Shown piece after piece: positions 63,997 through 64,000 of a stretch of DNA of 64,000 nucleotides. Position numbers and translations under genes: made by a program. The notes below the pieces were generated by a model, which was not told the origin of the DNA, searched no databases, and saw nothing but the letters and a program-made list of their open reading frames with translations. This DNA is from Halomonas sp. (lineage in GTDB: Bacteria > Pseudomonadota > Gammaproteobacteria > Pseudomonadales > Halomonadaceae): NCBI RefSeq assembly GCF_030457605.1, contig NZ_JAKDUR010000002.1, forward strand, positions 86,140 to 150,139. Direction: 5' to 3'. Each line of letters opens with the position of its first letter. The first letter of the stretch is position 1.

Positions 63997-64000
63997 ATGA
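63997..64000 (+). CDS. First codon of a gene running off the right edge
   Basis: ATG at 63997 is preceded by GGAGG (GGAGGGATAAC) at good spacing and by a promoter-like sequence. Only the start codon and one base are in the window, so the product cannot be named. Confidence 0.45.

Overview
The window reads as one ordinary stretch of chromosome from a GC-rich, halophilic gammaproteobacterium, most likely Halomonas or a close relative in the Halomonadaceae. This placement is inferred from protein resemblance and gene order: a zwf-pgl-eda block beside an Entner-Doudoroff-type GAPDH, a sufRBCDST operon, a SlyA-type MarR regulator, and a PutA of Pseudomonas-like length beside an AraC regulator. No database search was run. 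I saw no rRNA, tRNA, CRISPR array, prophage, transposase or integrase.

Layout. (1) 0-10 kb: the start of mpl (minus), a glutaredoxin, then a five-gene Dpp/Opp-type peptide ABC transporter followed by a LysR regulator and the proline dipeptidase PepQ, then a periplasmic azurin. (2) 10-26 kb: a minus-strand cobalamin region. It has an operon cobT-cbiZ-cbiB-cobD-cobU-cobS-cobC-cobU2, then a palindromic repeat, then a clear cobalamin riboswitch that leads btuB-btuF-btuC-btuD, and further on a CobQ homologue. Together these could import corrinoids, strip and rebuild the nucleotide loop, and finish the coenzyme. An adenosyltransferase (CobO/CobA) is not in the window. (3) 26-32 kb: a Tat-exported molybdenum sulfite dehydrogenase with its cytochrome c (sorAB), then eda, pgl, zwf and gap on the minus strand and methylglyoxal synthase divergent from gap. 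(4) 32-40 kb: small housekeeping and unknown genes: DUF2797, YeaC, rhomboid, a phosphoesterase, NAD kinase, an EamA transporter, a Pmp3-like membrane protein and a CBS protein. (5) 39-46 kb: proline catabolism, with an AraC regulator, putA, and putP preceded by a possible short leader ORF. (6) 46-50 kb: OmpW, YqcC, a gap with clustered DnaA-box-like sites, DUF3549, and a rimB-rimK pair for ribosomal S6 modification. (7) 50-57 kb: SanA and the minus-strand suf operon. (8) 57-64 kb: a PEBP protein, fadBA beta-oxidation genes, a DUF5924/DUF2914 membrane protein, SlyA, a membrane-anchored unknown, and the first codon of a gene that runs off the right end.

Most remarkable points. The CobQ homologue has glycine where the amidotransferase nucleophile cysteine belongs. 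The cobalamin operon carries two CobU-like proteins that look complementarily degenerate: one keeps the P-loop and guanylylation histidine, the other keeps the usual C-terminal half. A long near-perfect palindrome sits exactly between the cob operon and the btu riboswitch. Several intergenic inverted repeats look like operators or mRNA structures, notably one covering the TTG start of the EamA transporter. No wholly new multi-gene system is evident; the cobalamin locus is the best candidate for unusual biochemistry.
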